Of a DNA stretch of 64,000 nucleotides, positions 55,554-64,000 are shown one piece after another. The notes beneath the pieces were generated by a model. The model saw only the letters and a list, made by a program, of their open reading frames with translations. It was not told where the DNA came from and did not search any database. The stretch covers positions 1 through 64,000 of the forward strand of contig NZ_SSMQ01000056.1 of the NCBI RefSeq assembly GCF_005144585.1. The letters run 5' to 3'. Both the position numbers and the translations under genes were made by a program. How positions within the stretch are numbered: the first letter of the stretch is position 1; the number at the start of each line of letters is the position of its first letter. This DNA comes from Polyangium fumosum. Its GTDB lineage: Bacteria; Myxococcota_A; Polyangia; Polyangiales; Polyangiaceae.

Positions 55554-56984
55554 ATGCATTCCAGAGTTCTGGGGATTCACCTCGCGATCCTGATCGCGAT
55601 GAGCACGGCATGTGAAGTCACCGAGGACCCGCCGCGCGATAGCACCGGCTCGACCGGCGCATCGACAGGGGGCACGGGCGGCATGGGAGGCGCGAGCGCG
55701 TCGAGCGGCGCCGGCGGCGCGAGCGCATCCTCCAGCAGCACCGGGGGCGCGGGCGGCGCGGGGACGGGGGGCGCAGGCGGTACAGGCGGCGTGGGCGGCG
55801 CAGGCGGCACGGGAGGCGTGGGCGGCGCGGGAGGCGTGGGCGGCGCAGGCGGCATGGGAGGCAGCGGGACGACGACGTCCTCGAGCTCCGGCGGCCTCAT
55901 GTGCAATGGCAATCAGATGCTCTGCGGCGACGCTTGTGCCGACCTCGCCACGGACGCGAACCACTGCGGCGCCTGCGGTCACTCCTGCCTCGGCGCCGCC
56001 TGCAATGCGGGCCAGTGCGCCGCGACGGCTCTGTATACGGGCCATCAAGCCGTTCTGGTGCGCGTGGACGAACAACGCGTCTTTTTCTCGTCGCACATCG
56101 ATATCCTGAGCATGCCGCTCACCGGGGGCGCCACGACCAAGGTGAACAAGGAGGAGGGCGTGTTGGCCTTCGGCGCAAGGAACATGGAGATCGCCGGAAA
56201 CAACGTCTTCTGGACGACGCCGGATTCGCCGAACTTCGGCTACATCTCGAAGGTCAGCAAGAGCGGGTTTGGCCAGGTCCACATCGTGGAGCCCGCCGTG
56301 AATCACGGGCAGCCGCACAAGCTTGCGCTCGGAGACCTCGATCCCTCCGGCAACGCGACGGCCGTGTATTGGTGCGCGAACGGCAACGGTCAATTGCCCA
56401 AAACCGCCATCGTGAAGACGACGTGGAACCCCAGTGGCACCGGGACCTCGACGAAACTCGCGGACGCGTCGGCCCTGTACCTCCGAGGAATCACGCTGCA
56501 CCAAACCGATGTGTATGTCCTCTCCGCCCAGCCCTCGCAGATCGTTCGCGTGCCGCAAGCAGGCGGCGCCGCGACGGTGTTCACGCCCGGCACCTGGTCC
56601 GGGATCGATCTCCTTTCGGACGCAGAAAACCTGTACGTGCTCGACGTGGGCCCAGGAGCGAACGGCAAGTACGCCGACGGCAAGGTGTGGAAGATCCCGT
56701 TCGCGGACGGCGTGCCCGTCGCGCTGGTGACGGGCGTGGCCAATCCATCGGCGTTCGCGACCGACGGCGAGCGTATTTATTACACGTCCGCGTGGAACGA
56801 GAGCGGGCAGCTCGCCGACGGAGCGGTGTTCGCCGTGCCCATCGCGGGCGGTCCAGCGGTCACCATCGCGGACAAGCAGCCGGCCCCGCGCGGCATCGCC
56901 GTCGACGGGACGCATGTGTACTGGGCGAATTATGGCGTCGGGCCCAACCAAGTGGATGGCGGGGTGCTCAAGGCGCCGAAGTAG
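55554..56984 (+). CDS. Gly-rich-linker lipoprotein with cysteine motif and beta-propeller
   Basis: A 476-residue lipoprotein with lipobox MSTAC. A GTGG/GAGG linker of about 80 residues (55660-55890) follows. Then comes a short Cys-rich motif CADLATDANHCGACGHSC common in myxobacterial surface proteins. The rest is a propeller of repeats such as NNVFWTTPDSP, TDVYVLSAQPSQIVRVPQAGG and THVYWANYGVGPNQVDGGVLKAPK, as in DUF5050-like or YVTN proteins. Probably a surface binding protein. The start is taken as 55554 for its signal; 55530 is an in-frame alternative. Convergent with the amidohydrolase gene 21 bases away. Confidence 0.87.
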   Translation: MHSRVLGIHLAILIAMSTACEVTEDPPRDSTGSTGASTGGTGGMGGASASSGAGGASASSSSTGGAGGAGTGGAGGTGGVGGAGGTGGVGGAGGVGGAGGMGGSGTTTSSSSGGLMCNGNQMLCGDACADLATDANHCGACGHSCLGAACNAGQCAATALYTGHQAVLVRVDEQRVFFSSHIDILSMPLTGGATTKVNKEEGVLAFGARNMEIAGNNVFWTTPDSPNFGYISKVSKSGFGQVHIVEPAVNHGQPHKLALGDLDPSGNATAVYWCANGNGQLPKTAIVKTTWNPSGTGTSTKLADASALYLRGITLHQTDVYVLSAQPSQIVRVPQAGGAATVFTPGTWSGIDLLSDAENLYVLDVGPGANGKYADGKVWKIPFADGVPVALVTGVANPSAFATDGERIYYTSAWNESGQLADGAVFAVPIAGGPAVTIADKQPAPRGIAVDGTHVYWANYGVGPNQVDGGVLKAPK

Positions 56985-57005
56985 GTGGGGAGCGAGCGGG
57001 CCTCG

Positions 57006-58394
57006 TCAGAGATCCGCGACCCGCCCGCCCATCATGACCTTGCGAACCCCATGGATGACGACGTTGATGTCCGTCAGGGGGTCGCCCTCGACCGCGATGA
57101 TGTCGGCGTAGTAACCCACGGCGACCTTTCCGATCTCGTTCTGGGCGCCGATGCTCTCGGCGCCGTGGAGGGTGGCCGTGCGCAGCGCTTCGAGCGGGGT
57201 CATCCCGGCCTGCACGAGCCAGGCGAGCTCGCGTGTATTCTCGCCGAATCCGGTGAACACGGCGTCCGAGCCCATCGCGATCTTCACGCCGACCTGGTGC
57301 GCCTGGGTCGCGCTGGCGAGGTTGTCCTGGATGTATGCTTCGAACTTCGCCTCCAGATCGGGGGCGTAACCGAAGAACGCGAGGTTGTCCTTGTAATAGC
57401 GGTTGTGATCGATGGTCGGCACGTAGATCGTCCCCTTGTCGATCATGTTGCCGCAGTCGACCATGTCGAGGCCCTCCGGGTGCTCGATCGAGTCCGGGCC
57501 GGCCATGATGGCGAGCTTGGCCGTGTCCTGGTGGTAGGCGTGGATCGCGATGGGCAACCCCTCCTGGTGGGACGTGTCGACGAGCAGCTTGAGCTCGTCG
57601 AACGTGAACGTCGGCGAGCATTCGAGCGTCTGGTCGGTGCACTTGTCGGCCCATACCTTCACGAGGTCGGCGCCGCGCAGCACCTGCAGATGCACCCAGT
57701 TCTTCAATTCCTCGGTGGGGACCGCGGCCGGGTACTTGTAATTCGAGATTCCGCCGATGGAGTTGTACATCCGCGGTCCCAGCGTCTTGCCGGACATGAT
57801 CTCGGCGCGCAGGGGGTTCAGGATGAAGTCGCGGCCTCCCTTGTCGATCGCGGTGGTGACGCCGGTCTTGAGCGTCGCCAGCGCGGCGTTGCGGGCGAGG
57901 TCCATGAGCTTGTAGACGTTGTTGTTCATCAGCCAGTTGACACGGGTCCAGGGGAGCGTGCCCGGCTCCTGGTCCGTCTGGTAGGTGAAGTGGACGTGGG
58001 CATCGACGAGGCCGGGGAGACCGGTGTACGCCGACCAATCGATGACGCTGGCCCCGCACGGGATCTGCTTCTCATCCGTGCCGACGTAGCTGATCCGATC
58101 CTCGTGGATCACGACGATCGCCTTGTCGATGACCGTGCCGTCCTCGGGATGGACGAGCTTGCCAAACCGAATGGCCTTGTCGCTGGTCACGCATTCACCA
58201 CCGCCGGTGCCGCCGGTACCACCGCCGACGCCGCCGGTGCCGCCGGTGCCGCCACCGATGCCGCCGGTGCCACCGGTACCGCCGGTGCCGCCGGTGCCAC
58301 CGGCTCCGGTGGTGTTCTCATTTCCCGGCCCGCAATGGACCGTCGCAAGGAGGAGGAGGGCCAACGAAGAGGTTCGAAAAGCTAGGTTCCACAT
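57006..58394 (-). CDS. exported amidohydrolase lipoprotein
   Basis: A 462-residue metal-dependent hydrolase carried on a lipoprotein signal (lipobox TVHC) and a GGTGG linker. The amidohydrolase barrel has HxH in GLVDAHVHFTYQ, the probable carboxylated lysine in LVKVWADK, histidines in IAIHAYH and SIEHPEG, and the late Asp in IAMGSDAVF. ALRTATLHGAESIG and GYYADIIAVEGDPL are typical C-terminal signatures. It resembles imidazolonepropionase-like or Xaa-Pro dipeptidase amidohydrolases. It would act in the periplasm or outside on an amide or lactone. AGGAG precedes ATG 58394. Confidence 0.93.
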   Translation of the reverse strand: MWNLAFRTSSLALLLLATVHCGPGNENTTGAGGTGGTGGTGGTGGIGGGTGGTGGVGGGTGGTGGGECVTSDKAIRFGKLVHPEDGTVIDKAIVVIHEDRISYVGTDEKQIPCGASVIDWSAYTGLPGLVDAHVHFTYQTDQEPGTLPWTRVNWLMNNNVYKLMDLARNAALATLKTGVTTAIDKGGRDFILNPLRAEIMSGKTLGPRMYNSIGGISNYKYPAAVPTEELKNWVHLQVLRGADLVKVWADKCTDQTLECSPTFTFDELKLLVDTSHQEGLPIAIHAYHQDTAKLAIMAGPDSIEHPEGLDMVDCGNMIDKGTIYVPTIDHNRYYKDNLAFFGYAPDLEAKFEAYIQDNLASATQAHQVGVKIAMGSDAVFTGFGENTRELAWLVQAGMTPLEALRTATLHGAESIGAQNEIGKVAVGYYADIIAVEGDPLTDINVVIHGVRKVMMGGRVADL

Positions 58395-58643
58395 GAGAGA
58401 ACTCCTGACTGTCGGGAAGCGGCTCCATGCCGAGCGATGGGTGGACGCCGACACGCTAGGCGCGTGAACCACAAACTGACATCCGGATGCGCTGCGCAGG
58501 TTTTTCGCGTCCTTCGTGTCGACGAGCCGTTCTGGCGCGACAAGAGCCATTCTTGCGCAGAGCGCGCTCGGAATCCCCGGAACGGCGCGCTCGTGGGGGG
58601 ACGGAGCCGCAATCCCACGCGCTTCCGCGGGGCGAGCCGTCGC

Positions 58644-59858
58644 TCACGCCGACGCCGTTCGGCGTACCATCCGCACGGCCAGGGCGGCGGTGGAGGCCGT
58701 CGTCGCCAGCGCGACGACGCCCAGCCAGCCCCATTGCGCCAGCGCCAAGCTGCCGAGCGCGGCGCCCGTCGCCATGCCCATGAACATCCCGGTGAACAGG
58801 AGCGCGTTCAGGCGGCTGCGCGCGCCGGGCTCGATGCCATACACCAGCGTTTGGTGCGCTACGAGCGTGCCCTGGACGCCGAAGTCGAAACCAATCGCGG
58901 CGACGACGATCAGGCCCAGTTGCGCCGTGGTCGGCAAGAGGGGGAAGAGCCCCAGGGCCGCGAACGACAGCGCGGTCAGTCCTGCGCCGAGGCGCGCGAC
59001 GAACTCCGGTCCACGCCGGTCGGCCAAACGCCCGGCCAGGGGCGCGCCCAGCGCGCCCGCCGCGCCCGCCAGCCCGAAAGCACCGGCGGCGGCGCTGCCC
59101 AGGTGGAAGCGGCTATGCAACATGACCGCGAGCGTCGACCAGAAGGCGCCAAAGCCGATCGACAACATTCCCTGCGAGAGCGTCGCCTGGCGTAGCGCCC
59201 CGTAACGGCGCCACAACGCGACGAGCGAACCCATCAAAGCGCGATAACCGAGCTGGGTCGTGGGCTGAAAGCGCGGCAGGCCGCTCCAGGCGACCACGCC
59301 GATCATGGCAATGGACGCCGCGGCGGCGAGATACACGGCGCGCCAGCCGAACTGCTCGGCCACGAAGCCGCTGACCACGCGCGAGAGCAGGATGCCCAGA
59401 AGCAGGCCGGTCATGACCGTGCCCACGACCTTGCCGCGCTGCGATTCCGGCGCCAGGGTCGCGGCGGCCGGCACGATGTCCTGCGCCAGCGTCGCCGTCA
59501 GCCCGACGGCCAGGTTGGCCCCGAGCAAGGAGGCAATCCCCGGGGCGAAGCCGCCGAGCAAAAGCGCCAGGGAAAGCAACGCGGCCTTGACCAGAATGAT
59601 GCTGCGCCGGTCATAACGGTCCCCCAAGGGGGCGAGCAGCAGGATTCCGAGGGCATACCCCAATTGCGTCATCGTGGGCACGAGGCCCACCAGCCGGTCG
59701 CCGGCCTGGAGGTCCGCGCCCAGCACCCCCAGCATCGGCTGACTGTAGTAGAGCGACGCGACGCTCAGCCCGGCGCCGGTGGCCAGCAGAAGCACGAGCG
59801 AGCGGGAGAGCCCGGCCTGCGTGGGAACGGCAACATGCGCTACATGAATAGATGCCAT
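58644..59858 (-). CDS. MFS transporter (efflux type)
   Basis: A 404-residue inner-membrane protein with about 12 hydrophobic helices. LGDRYDRRSIILVK is the MFS motif between helices 2 and 3, and LAGRLADRRGPEFVAR is the matching loop of the second half. Overall it resembles drug-efflux or sugar-efflux proteins such as YfcJ or AraJ types. Substrate unknown. The ATG at 59858 is chosen over an upstream in-frame start. It is divergent from a LysR regulator in the next gene, which probably controls it. Confidence 0.92.
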   Translation of the reverse strand: MASIHVAHVAVPTQAGLSRSLVLLLATGAGLSVASLYYSQPMLGVLGADLQAGDRLVGLVPTMTQLGYALGILLLAPLGDRYDRRSIILVKAALLSLALLLGGFAPGIASLLGANLAVGLTATLAQDIVPAAATLAPESQRGKVVGTVMTGLLLGILLSRVVSGFVAEQFGWRAVYLAAAASIAMIGVVAWSGLPRFQPTTQLGYRALMGSLVALWRRYGALRQATLSQGMLSIGFGAFWSTLAVMLHSRFHLGSAAAGAFGLAGAAGALGAPLAGRLADRRGPEFVARLGAGLTALSFAALGLFPLLPTTAQLGLIVVAAIGFDFGVQGTLVAHQTLVYGIEPGARSRLNALLFTGMFMGMATGAALGSLALAQWGWLGVVALATTASTAALAVRMVRRTASA

Positions 59859-59977
59859 GGGAGACGCCTCTTCGGTTGACGTGTTGCCATCGTACAAGCC
59901 GTTCCGACGACGTGGTAGCTGCCTCCCATGCAGACTTGATATACGCTGCGCGCATGACCCACCCGGACACGAGCGGC

Positions 59978-60874
59978 ATGGACCGCATCGGACTGATGCA
60001 GACCTTCGTGCGCATCGTCGAGGCCGGCAGCCTTTCGGCCGCGGCCGCGCAGCTCGGGACCAGCCAGCCCACGGTCAGCCGGCGCTTGCAGGCGCTCGAG
60101 CGCTCGCTGGGCCTCGAGCTGCTGCAGCGCTCGACCCACGCGATGAAGCTCACCGACGATGGCGCGCGCTGCTTCGCGCACGCGAAGACGCTTCTGGAGA
60201 GCTGGCAGGCGATGACCGCCGACCTACGCGGGGCCAAGGACGCGCCGGAGGGTCATCTCCGGGTCCTGGTTCCGCACGCGTTCGGGCAGGACCAACTGAT
60301 CGCCCCTTTGATGGCGTACCTGCGGCGGTATCCCCAGGTCACCGTCGAATGGTTGTTGCATGATCGGCGTCCCGATTTCATTGCCGAGGGCATCGATTGC
60401 GCCGTGCAGGTCGGCGCGGTGGACGATCCCGCCGTGATCGCCCTTCGGTTGGCCGAGGTGCCGCGCATCGTGGTGGCGTCCCCGAAATTGTTCGGCGAGC
60501 GTCCGTTTCCGCGGGAGCCTGACGATCTCGCGGCGCTGCCTTGGCTCGCGCTGCAGACCTTTTATCGCAACGAGGTGGCGCTCGTGCGAAAGGCCGACGG
60601 CGTCACCCGCCGCTTTGCGATCCGACCACGGCTGAGCACCGATAGCCTGTATGCCTTGCGCAACGCGATTCTCTCGGACCTGGGGGTCGGAATCGTCTCC
60701 GCGTGGATGGTGACCGACGATCTGGAGCAAGGGCGCCTTCGGCACCTGGCGCCGGGGTGGGAAGCGCCGCGGCTTCCTGTCCACCTGGTCTATCCGTACG
60801 CGCGCTTCTACCCGGCCCGGCTGCGCGTGTTTCTGGAGGCCATGCGCGAGGCGCTGCCGACGATCGCTGGGTAG
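59978..60874 (+). CDS. LysR family transcriptional regulator
   Basis: A 298-residue LysR-type regulator. The DNA-binding part is MQTFVRIVEAGSLSAAAAQLGTSQPTVSRRLQALERSLG with LELLQRSTHAMKLTDDG. The effector domain follows, with GHLRVLVPHAFGQDQLIAPLMAYLRR. Start at 59978 fits the family; an in-frame ATG at 59954 would add eight residues. It is divergent from the MFS exporter gene by 119 bases, a common arrangement in which LysR controls the transporter in response to its substrate. Confidence 0.93.
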   Translation: MDRIGLMQTFVRIVEAGSLSAAAAQLGTSQPTVSRRLQALERSLGLELLQRSTHAMKLTDDGARCFAHAKTLLESWQAMTADLRGAKDAPEGHLRVLVPHAFGQDQLIAPLMAYLRRYPQVTVEWLLHDRRPDFIAEGIDCAVQVGAVDDPAVIALRLAEVPRIVVASPKLFGERPFPREPDDLAALPWLALQTFYRNEVALVRKADGVTRRFAIRPRLSTDSLYALRNAILSDLGVGIVSAWMVTDDLEQGRLRHLAPGWEAPRLPVHLVYPYARFYPARLRVFLEAMREALPTIAG

Positions 60875-61129
60875 CTTCGCGCGCTGGGCGCGGCGATGGC
60901 GTATGCGTTGACGCCCGCGGTGCCGTCACCGGCACGTATCGCCGGAACAACTCCTCCCCTGGCGCGGAAGCTCGCCCGGTCGAGCCCGGCGCTGGACGCG
61001 CGCTTTTGTACGTCGGCCCCCTCGGCGAGCCTCCCCCTCGTGATCGCGCTCCGACGCGTCCCGCGGATCACAAGCCTCGCGCGCCGGGCCTTGACACGGC
61101 CGGCTCCGGTCACATGTTGGGCCGCCTGA

Positions 61130-61381
61130 ATGAGCACCAAGGCCTCCCTTCACCTCGCCCGAGCCAGCAAAGCCGCGAAGCTCTTGAAGGAGGCGACGTC
61201 GCAGGAGGAAGCCGCGCTCTTGCTCGACGCCGGCCTGACGGAGCTGAACGCGGCCCTGGCCGCGGCGCCGAAGGCGATCGCTGAGCGCGTGCAGCGCGTC
61301 GTCAACGACATCGCACGGCAGATGATGAGCGTCGTCCACGAGGACGTGCTCGCCGAGGCGGCCGAGGCGGCGCAGGCCTGA
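61130..61381 (+). CDS. small helical acidic protein, hypothetical
   Basis: An 83-residue Ala/Glu/Leu-rich protein with no cysteine, predicted as two or three amphipathic helices (KAAKLLKEATSQEEAALLLDAGLTELNAALAAAPKAIAERVQRVVNDIA). No signal, no family. The sequence looks like a genuine helical-bundle protein rather than a chance frame, but the ribosome site is weak and it stands alone. Confidence 0.45.
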   Translation: MSTKASLHLARASKAAKLLKEATSQEEAALLLDAGLTELNAALAAAPKAIAERVQRVVNDIARQMMSVVHEDVLAEAAEAAQA

Positions 61382-61699
61382 CGTCAGGTATCCGCTCTCA
61401 CCAGCTTCCTCCTCTCACCCACATCCTCGGTTCCGGCGCCACGGGCACCTCCCGCTGCCCCCTCCGCGTGTGCGCCTTCCCCCGCGACAGAATGCTCTGC
61501 CCACCGGCTTGAGCCGCGTGTATTTCGGCGCCATTGCAAAATCGCAGCGCCGACCGGGCGCCCGAATGTTGGCGAGCCCTTGACATCGCGAATCCATTTG
61601 GGCCCACTGGTCGTGGCTGTCTGTCCGCTACGCCCTGCCGCTTTCCTTCACGGACCAACGCTCCTCCGGAAGGACCCCTCCCAGAAAGAACCTCACGCG
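61382..61699. other. intergenic region
   Basis: A 318-base gap before the lipoprotein gene at 61700. I see no coding signal. TTGACA occurs near 61581 but no fitting -10 follows, so it is not called as a promoter. Confidence 0.5.
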
Positions 61700-63010
61700 A
61701 TGAAGCGACCACCGATCCATCCTTTCGACCGCGCTCGCGCCGGCGCGCTCGCGCTCCTCGTCGTGCTCACGGGCTGCTCCGGCGGCGAGGAAAAGGGCAC
61801 CTCCTCGGGCTCGCCGACCCCGCCTCCGTCGAACGGAGGCAACGAACCGCCGCCGCCCGTCGTCGAGGGTGCCACGTGCGACAACGGCGAGTTCGAGGTC
61901 CGCTTGATCGGGACGACCGAGCTCGACGGCGAGACATACAAGGTCGTCACCGCCACGCCTTGCGAATACGTCCTCTCCCACGTCCAAGGAAAGAAGAACT
62001 TTCCTATCGAGGAGCACGAGACGTTCTACGTGGCCGACAGCCATTTCGAGATCCCGTACATCCCCGGCGTCATGGACGACGTCGCCTATACGCCCGGCGA
62101 GAAGAACAAGGGCTGGGCGACGGGCATGGATGTCGAGGCCGAGGTGGCGAAGCTCGGCGCGCTTCCCGTCCTCTACCACGTCACTCCTGGGTACGAATAC
62201 GGATACTTCACCGAGTACGACGACGACCAAGGCGACATCTTCGGGGCGTTCCGGCCCACCTGGCGGTTCGTCAAGAAGGGCGGCGACGTCAACCTGCTCT
62301 TCTTCGCGCCACCCGACACCACGTGGCCGCGTCACCGCGGTGGATGGAATCCGAGGGAGATCAACCAGGAAATCGGCTTCGGTTTCCTCGTCGACACCGA
62401 CGGCAAGGTCTACGTCCCGAAGGGCGTGCCGCTCGGACGACGGGGGTGGGACGACGAACTCCGCTGCGTCGTCATCAACAAGGCGAAGCAGCCGGTGCCG
62501 GTGACGCGCACCCAGTTCCCCGGCGACGAGTCCTATTACATGGCCGAGACCCTCATGCCGGGATACGCGAGCATCAGCTCGCCCGGTCACCTGTACTGGG
62601 GCCACAAGGGCAAACGCATGATCGACGTCGCCAAGTGGGACGACACCTTGCCCGGCAATTTCGACAAACCATTCATCTGGGGTTGCAGCCCCGATGGCTA
62701 CAACGTCGGCCACGCCGAGGGGTTCACCTGGCCGGAGCTCCGCGAGAAGAAGCGCGACGAATACCTGGCCGGCCTCATCGACGCGATCCCCAAGGAGAAC
62801 CTCTATCGCATCAAGGTGTACCGCAAGGATGATCCGAACGGCGCCGCCGAGCTCCTGGGCGAGCTCTTCTACGAGTGGGACGGCGACGAGTGGCTGCCTC
62901 GCGCCACGGGCGAAAAGCTCATCACGATCGACGAGGCGCGGTCGACGTACCGGATCAGCGGGCACCTGGGTGAAGGTCAACGCGCATTCATCGTGATCGA
63001 GGATCTCTGA
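61700..63010 (+). CDS. secreted lipoprotein, unknown function
   Basis: A 436-residue lipoprotein: signal peptide with lipobox VLTGC, a short Gly/Pro linker, then a large domain rich in Asp, Tyr and Trp. Features seen are DGETYKVVTATPCEYV, GFGFLVDTDGKVYVPKGVPL and a C-terminal YRISGHLGEGQRAFIVIEDL. Only a few cysteines. No known family recognised. ATG 61700 is chosen for the signal. It is 67 bases upstream of the TOS1-like gene, same strand, and may be co-transcribed. Confidence 0.82.
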   Translation: MKRPPIHPFDRARAGALALLVVLTGCSGGEEKGTSSGSPTPPPSNGGNEPPPPVVEGATCDNGEFEVRLIGTTELDGETYKVVTATPCEYVLSHVQGKKNFPIEEHETFYVADSHFEIPYIPGVMDDVAYTPGEKNKGWATGMDVEAEVAKLGALPVLYHVTPGYEYGYFTEYDDDQGDIFGAFRPTWRFVKKGGDVNLLFFAPPDTTWPRHRGGWNPREINQEIGFGFLVDTDGKVYVPKGVPLGRRGWDDELRCVVINKAKQPVPVTRTQFPGDESYYMAETLMPGYASISSPGHLYWGHKGKRMIDVAKWDDTLPGNFDKPFIWGCSPDGYNVGHAEGFTWPELREKKRDEYLAGLIDAIPKENLYRIKVYRKDDPNGAAELLGELFYEWDGDEWLPRATGEKLITIDEARSTYRISGHLGEGQRAFIVIEDL

Positions 63011-63077
63011 CCCCTCGAACGAGAATGAGGACCGCAAGGGCGCAGGGAATGCGCGAGGGACGCAAGGAGGAGAACTC

Positions 63078-64000
63078 ATGACGAAGCTCTCGAGGCAATT
63101 CGTTCACGCGGCTCTCGCCCTCCTCGCCTGCGCCTGCGGAAGCGCGCGCGAGGAGGGAACGGGGGGCGCAGGAGGCACCGGAGGCGCAGGAGGCACCGGG
63201 GGCGCCGGGGCGAGCGGGTCGACATCGTCGTCGACGTCGAGCGGGGACACCGGCGGCGGCGGCGGCCTGGGGATGCACCCCACGGAGCCGAGCACGCCCA
63301 CGCGGGGCGGGACGATGACGTTCACCAATGTCGGCGCGCCCGGGTGGTGGCCGCGTCGCATCGATCGCGCGTCGGGTGATCCGGCCTGTACCTACAAGGA
63401 CGGGACGGATACCTGGGGTGGACACTGCTGTATGAAGGAGCAGCACACGACGAGCACCACGCTCGCGCCCTTCGACGAGGAGATGACCCTCATCATGAAG
63501 GCCATCCGCCTAAAGCAGCTCGCCATTTACCAGCCCGGCGCCGACGCGTCTTCCTGGTCGATGATTTCCTCCTGGGACGCGAAGAGCGGCCACGGCTCGA
63601 ACCTCGTCGTCACCGAAGGGCAGATGACGTCCTCCGACTTCACGGGCGATCTCACGAAGAAAGATTGCGTGAACTATTTCATGCAAGAAGCTTCGTTCGC
63701 ATGCGGAGACGGGAAGGATTATTATTGCCCGAGCGATCCGGGCATCAACCACCTCGGCTGGTCGGGCTCGAAGCTCATCGTCTTCCTTGGGTCGATGACG
63801 TTCGATGACGCAGGCGTGAGCAAGTGCGACGGCGGCGGGCAAGGCCACGCGGGCCCGTGGGTGGCGTTCGTCGCGTCCGAGCTGATTCGCGACGGCGGCC
63901 GCAAGTGGAACGGGCTCTGCAATTGTTATTCGAAGACGGGCTCGGTCGGCGACGGCTGCGGCGAGATCAACGTCTTCGAGGTGGTGCTCGACAACAATCA
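63078..64000 (+). CDS. TOS1-like glycine-rich secreted protein, 3'-truncated by window end
   Basis: At least 307 residues, running off the window. Lipoprotein signal with lipobox LACAC, a GGTGGAGG linker, then TFTNVGAPGWWPRRIDRASGDPACTY and later WSMISSWDAKSGHGSNLVV, INHLGWSGSKLIVFLGSMTF, and CNCYSKTGSVGDGCGEINVFEVV. The last pattern is like the C-S-C-W...CGEFDIFEVL stretch of fungal TOS1/DUF2401 cell-wall proteins, and the first part resembles DUF2403. AGGAGGAG precedes the ATG at 63078. Assignment is from memory of the families and moderate; a glucan- or cell-wall-active protein of a predatory myxobacterium would fit. Confidence 0.7.
   Translation, partial: MTKLSRQFVHAALALLACACGSAREEGTGGAGGTGGAGGTGGAGASGSTSSSTSSGDTGGGGGLGMHPTEPSTPTRGGTMTFTNVGAPGWWPRRIDRASGDPACTYKDGTDTWGGHCCMKEQHTTSTTLAPFDEEMTLIMKAIRLKQLAIYQPGADASSWSMISSWDAKSGHGSNLVVTEGQMTSSDFTGDLTKKDCVNYFMQEASFACGDGKDYYCPSDPGINHLGWSGSKLIVFLGSMTFDDAGVSKCDGGGQGHAGPWVAFVASELIRDGGRKWNGLCNCYSKTGSVGDGCGEINVFEVVLDNN

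Noticed and set aside
51820-55611. 1263-residue open frame on the minus strand opposite the FAD/ADC gene
   Set aside because: It is the antisense of a strongly supported gene with clear FAD and ADC motifs; long antisense frames are expected at this GC content and it has low-complexity Arg/Gly/Glu composition without domains.
55660-55890. GGC-rich tracts (also near 5130-5250, 47165-47290, 58200-58310, 63150-63260) as mobile repeats
   Set aside because: All are Gly/Ser linkers inside lipoprotein genes directly after the lipobox.
60896-61129. 77-residue frame ending just before the small helical protein
   Set aside because: No ribosome site, low-complexity composition, no family resemblance.
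61580-61602. Promoter with TTGACA upstream of the lipoprotein at 61700
   Set aside because: No acceptable -10 at 16-18 bases.

Overview
The window is a high-GC chromosomal segment that reads like a myxobacterium of the Polyangiales (Sorangium/Polyangium type). This is inferred from gene content, not from a marker gene. About a third of the genes encode secreted lipoproteins with a lipobox cysteine followed by long Gly- or Ser-rich linkers. There is a eukaryote-like Ser/Thr kinase fused to a STAND ATPase and WD40 repeats, very large STAND-type regulators, and many one-component regulators each sitting beside its probable target. No rRNA, tRNA, insertion sequence, prophage, CRISPR array or replication origin was recognised.

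Layout. 0.4-7.3 kb: a threonine-aldolase-like PLP enzyme, a TetR regulator convergent with an alpha/beta-hydrolase lipoprotein, further lipoproteins and a 14-repeat FG-GAP/VCBS lipoprotein. 7.4-15.3 kb: a STAND ATPase with a C-terminal winged helix, more lipoproteins, and a ferritin-like protein with a lipoprotein partner. 15.4-20.7 kb: PadR divergent from an Lnt-like acyltransferase, an NADAR N-glycosidase, smpB, and a GyrB-like ATPase without TOPRIM. 20.7-29.2 kb: a PAS-PAS-STAS (RsbR-like) protein, a twice-frameshifted lipoprotein gene, a GNAT acetyltransferase, a hairpin-rich spacer, and the kinase-STAND-WD40 giant. 29.2-32.9 kb: a complete P450/ferredoxin/ferredoxin-reductase operon under a divergent TetR. 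32.9-44.2 kb: methyltransferases, MerR, a DUF1826 protein, an epimerase, LysR + aldo/keto reductase, a LytTR two-component system, and MarR divergent from an aldo/keto reductase. 44.2-51.8 kb: three lipoproteins beside a second STAND regulator with a C-terminal winged helix. 51.8-55.1 kb: a FAD oxidoreductase fused to an acetoacetate-decarboxylase-like domain. 55.5-64 kb: lipoproteins, an amidohydrolase, an MFS exporter divergent from LysR, and a partial TOS1-like glycine-rich secreted protein running off the end.

How the parts fit. The clearest functional unit is the class I P450 chain (NADH -> FAD reductase -> [2Fe-2S] ferredoxin -> P450). Its divergent promoter carries two copies of one 17-bp palindrome, exactly 40 bp apart, overlapping a plausible -35 element and abutting the -10. 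PadR/Lnt, MarR/AKR and MerR/methyltransferase pairs also have visible palindromes in their shared promoters. The most notable regulatory observation is a near-identical pair of direct repeats (ATGTAAG-N4-ATGTAAG, the geometry of SARP/AfsR boxes) upstream of two lipoprotein genes at 46.2 and 48.9 kb, right beside the second STAND/winged-helix regulator. This suggests a local lipoprotein regulon.
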